A DNA stretch of 64,000 nucleotides from Micropterix aruncella (Eukaryota > Arthropoda > Insecta > Lepidoptera > Micropterigidae), in NCBI GenBank assembly GCA_944548615.1, contig OX155972.1, positions 6,516,975 to 6,580,974 of the forward strand, in the 5' to 3' direction. The notes under the pieces were generated by a model that was not told where the DNA came from, did not search any database, and was given only the letters and a program-made list of their open reading frames with translations. Position 1 is the stretch's first letter; each line of letters begins with the position of its first letter. The position numbers and the translations under genes are program-made. This document shows positions 62,736 through 64,000 of this stretch, in pieces.

Positions 62736-64000
62736 GTGGCTTGCGCTATCATGTCGTCGTTTTCAACATCAGTGCTCTTTAGTTCAAGTGGCTTAAATGA
62801 GTTAAATAAAGGTAAAAGAAGAAAAATAGACATTGCGAACAGGAAGGATATTAAAAGGAAGATATTAAAAGATGCAGGAAAACCATATACAAGTCGAAGG
62901 GGAAAGGCAGTAAGCGGCAAACCGGGACCAAGTCAGGTTGGTGGAACAAGGTGCTTTGTGCATTTTTATTTTGTCGTAATACCTACCCATAGATGTCGGT
63001 TACATCTATTTTATATATTGTACTTTTCACAGCATGTCCTGATTTTTGTCATTTTAGTTTTACCATTCACATTTTATTGTTACAGGATTTTCAGTGTAAA
63101 TGCAAAAACACGGGATGTAAAAATATTACTGAGGAAGAAAAATTAACTTTTTACGCCGACTTTTATTCGAAAACTTACAATGAACAAAATTTGTTTTTGC
63201 AAGGCTGTATGGAGGTGACGGAGCCTAAAAGAAGACGTGTTGCTGAAGAAGTTTCTACCAGACATTGTACAGTAAAATATTCGCTAATTACTAAAAATGG
63301 GCGGTTCACTGTATGTCAGAAGTATTTGTGCAACGTGTTAAGTATCACAAGTCGGCGTTTACAGCTATTAGTGAATAAAATAAAATTTAATAAAACTATC
63401 GACGATCAAAGGGGCCTACATATGAACCGTCCTCATAAAATAAGCAATTTCCACATGGATACTGTTAAGTCTCATATACTCAGCTTTCCTGCTCAAGAAA
63501 GTCATTATTCGAGGTCTTCTAATAAGAAAAAATGTCTTGATCCACCTCTATCTATACAAAAGATGTTTCAGCTATATATAGAGAAATACCCAGACTCGCC
63601 TATTAAGTATGACACATACAGAAACATATTTAAGTCAGACTTTGATTTAAGATTCGGTACCCCAAGATCAGACACCTGCAAATTGTGTGACAAATATTAC
63701 GTTACACTTATTGCTACAGAAGATGATGAAACGCGAAACAAAATTGCTACAGAAGCTGAACTTCATCACAGAAAGGCCGAAAAAGCTTATGAAACTCTGC
63801 ATAGGGATGCAGAGACTGCAAAACAGAATAAAGATTTTGTGGTTTTGTGTGTTGATTTACAGCAGGTGTTGTTCACACCCAATTTAACCCACTCGGACGT
63901 TTTCTATCAAAGACAATATTCAAATTATAATTACGCTGTACATAACATGGGTAATTCACAAGTAACCATGTATTTATGGCATGAATCTGTAGCGAAACGC
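62736..64000 (+). CDS. transposase-like protein, two exons, cut by window edge
   Basis: Exon 1, 62736 (or ATG at 62751)-62936: SSSGLNELNKGKRRKIDIAN, YTSRRGKAVSGKPGPSQ, donor CAG|GTTGGT. Intron 149 bp. Exon 2 from 63086 (TGTTACAG|GATTTT) is open for 305 codons to the edge: DFQCKCKNTGCKNITEEEKL, PLSIQKMFQLYIEKYPDSPI, FDLRFGTPRSDTCKLCDKYY, FVVLCVDLQQVLFTPNLTHS, YNYAVHNMGNSQVTMYLWHE. The VDLQQ...F-x-P and the HNMG strands look like the first part of a DDE core preceded by a CKLCDK zinc motif. Many insect genomes carry such repeat proteins; I cannot name the superfamily. No stops, so likely recent. Both exons are phase 0. Confidence 0.75.

Noticed and set aside
58014..64000. Further CPSF1 exons on the - strand
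   Set aside because: Looked for conserved CPSF160 segments and splice pairs; none recognised, so upstream exons are beyond the window.

Overview
This is eukaryotic, intron-rich, A+T-rich DNA. The gene set and the interspersed repeats point to an insect, most likely a moth or butterfly. The repeats include Lep1-like Helitrons, jockey/CR1/RTE LINEs, piggyBac, pogo and hAT elements, and many MITEs. The species call is inference.

Two cellular genes lie tail to tail. On the + strand, seven exons (166-25170) encode most of the DNA mismatch-repair protein MLH3; its N-terminal exon(s) lie left of the window. On the - strand, seven exons (58013 down to 30334) encode the C-terminal 307 residues of CPSF1/CPSF160, the large subunit of the mRNA cleavage and polyadenylation specificity factor; its 5' exons lie beyond the right edge. 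I found no other host gene. Most of the remaining 60 kb is transposable-element DNA in the introns and between the genes.

The 3' ends of the two genes have been duplicated as one block. The copy at 25.07-25.49 kb keeps a good MLH3 end and a broken CPSF1 last exon. The copy at 30.21-30.50 kb (continuing at 36.74 kb) keeps a good CPSF1 last exon and a truncated MLH3 end. The second copy is split by a 6.2 kb DNA transposon (30496-36742) with a large DDE transposase; the first copy supplies its empty site. A further CPSF1-like exon, frameshifted and on the opposite strand, sits at 56.8 kb.

Layout: 0-5.3 kb, MLH3 exons 1-2 with a Penelope element split by a 737-bp TIR element. 5.3-20 kb, MLH3 exons 3-5 with foldback MITEs, a (TA)n tract and a Helitron. 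20-25 kb, MLH3 exons 5-7, a deleted copia element and copies of a ~700-bp repeat. 25-30 kb, duplication, LINE debris and TTAA MITEs. 30-37 kb, the large transposon. 37-39.4 kb, a hAT-type element. 39.4-58 kb, CPSF1 exons among LINEs, TTAA elements and a nearly intact pogo-like transposon nested in a MITE. 58-64 kb, hAT and piggyBac derivatives and the start of another transposase gene that runs off the edge.

Many insertions can be proven inside the window by their target-site duplications, and several by an uninterrupted second copy. The most unusual observations are the complementary decay of the duplicated MLH3/CPSF1 ends, the inverted orphan CPSF1 exon, a C-terminal domain shared by two unrelated transposases, and two different MITEs that landed at the same position in successive units of one tandem array.
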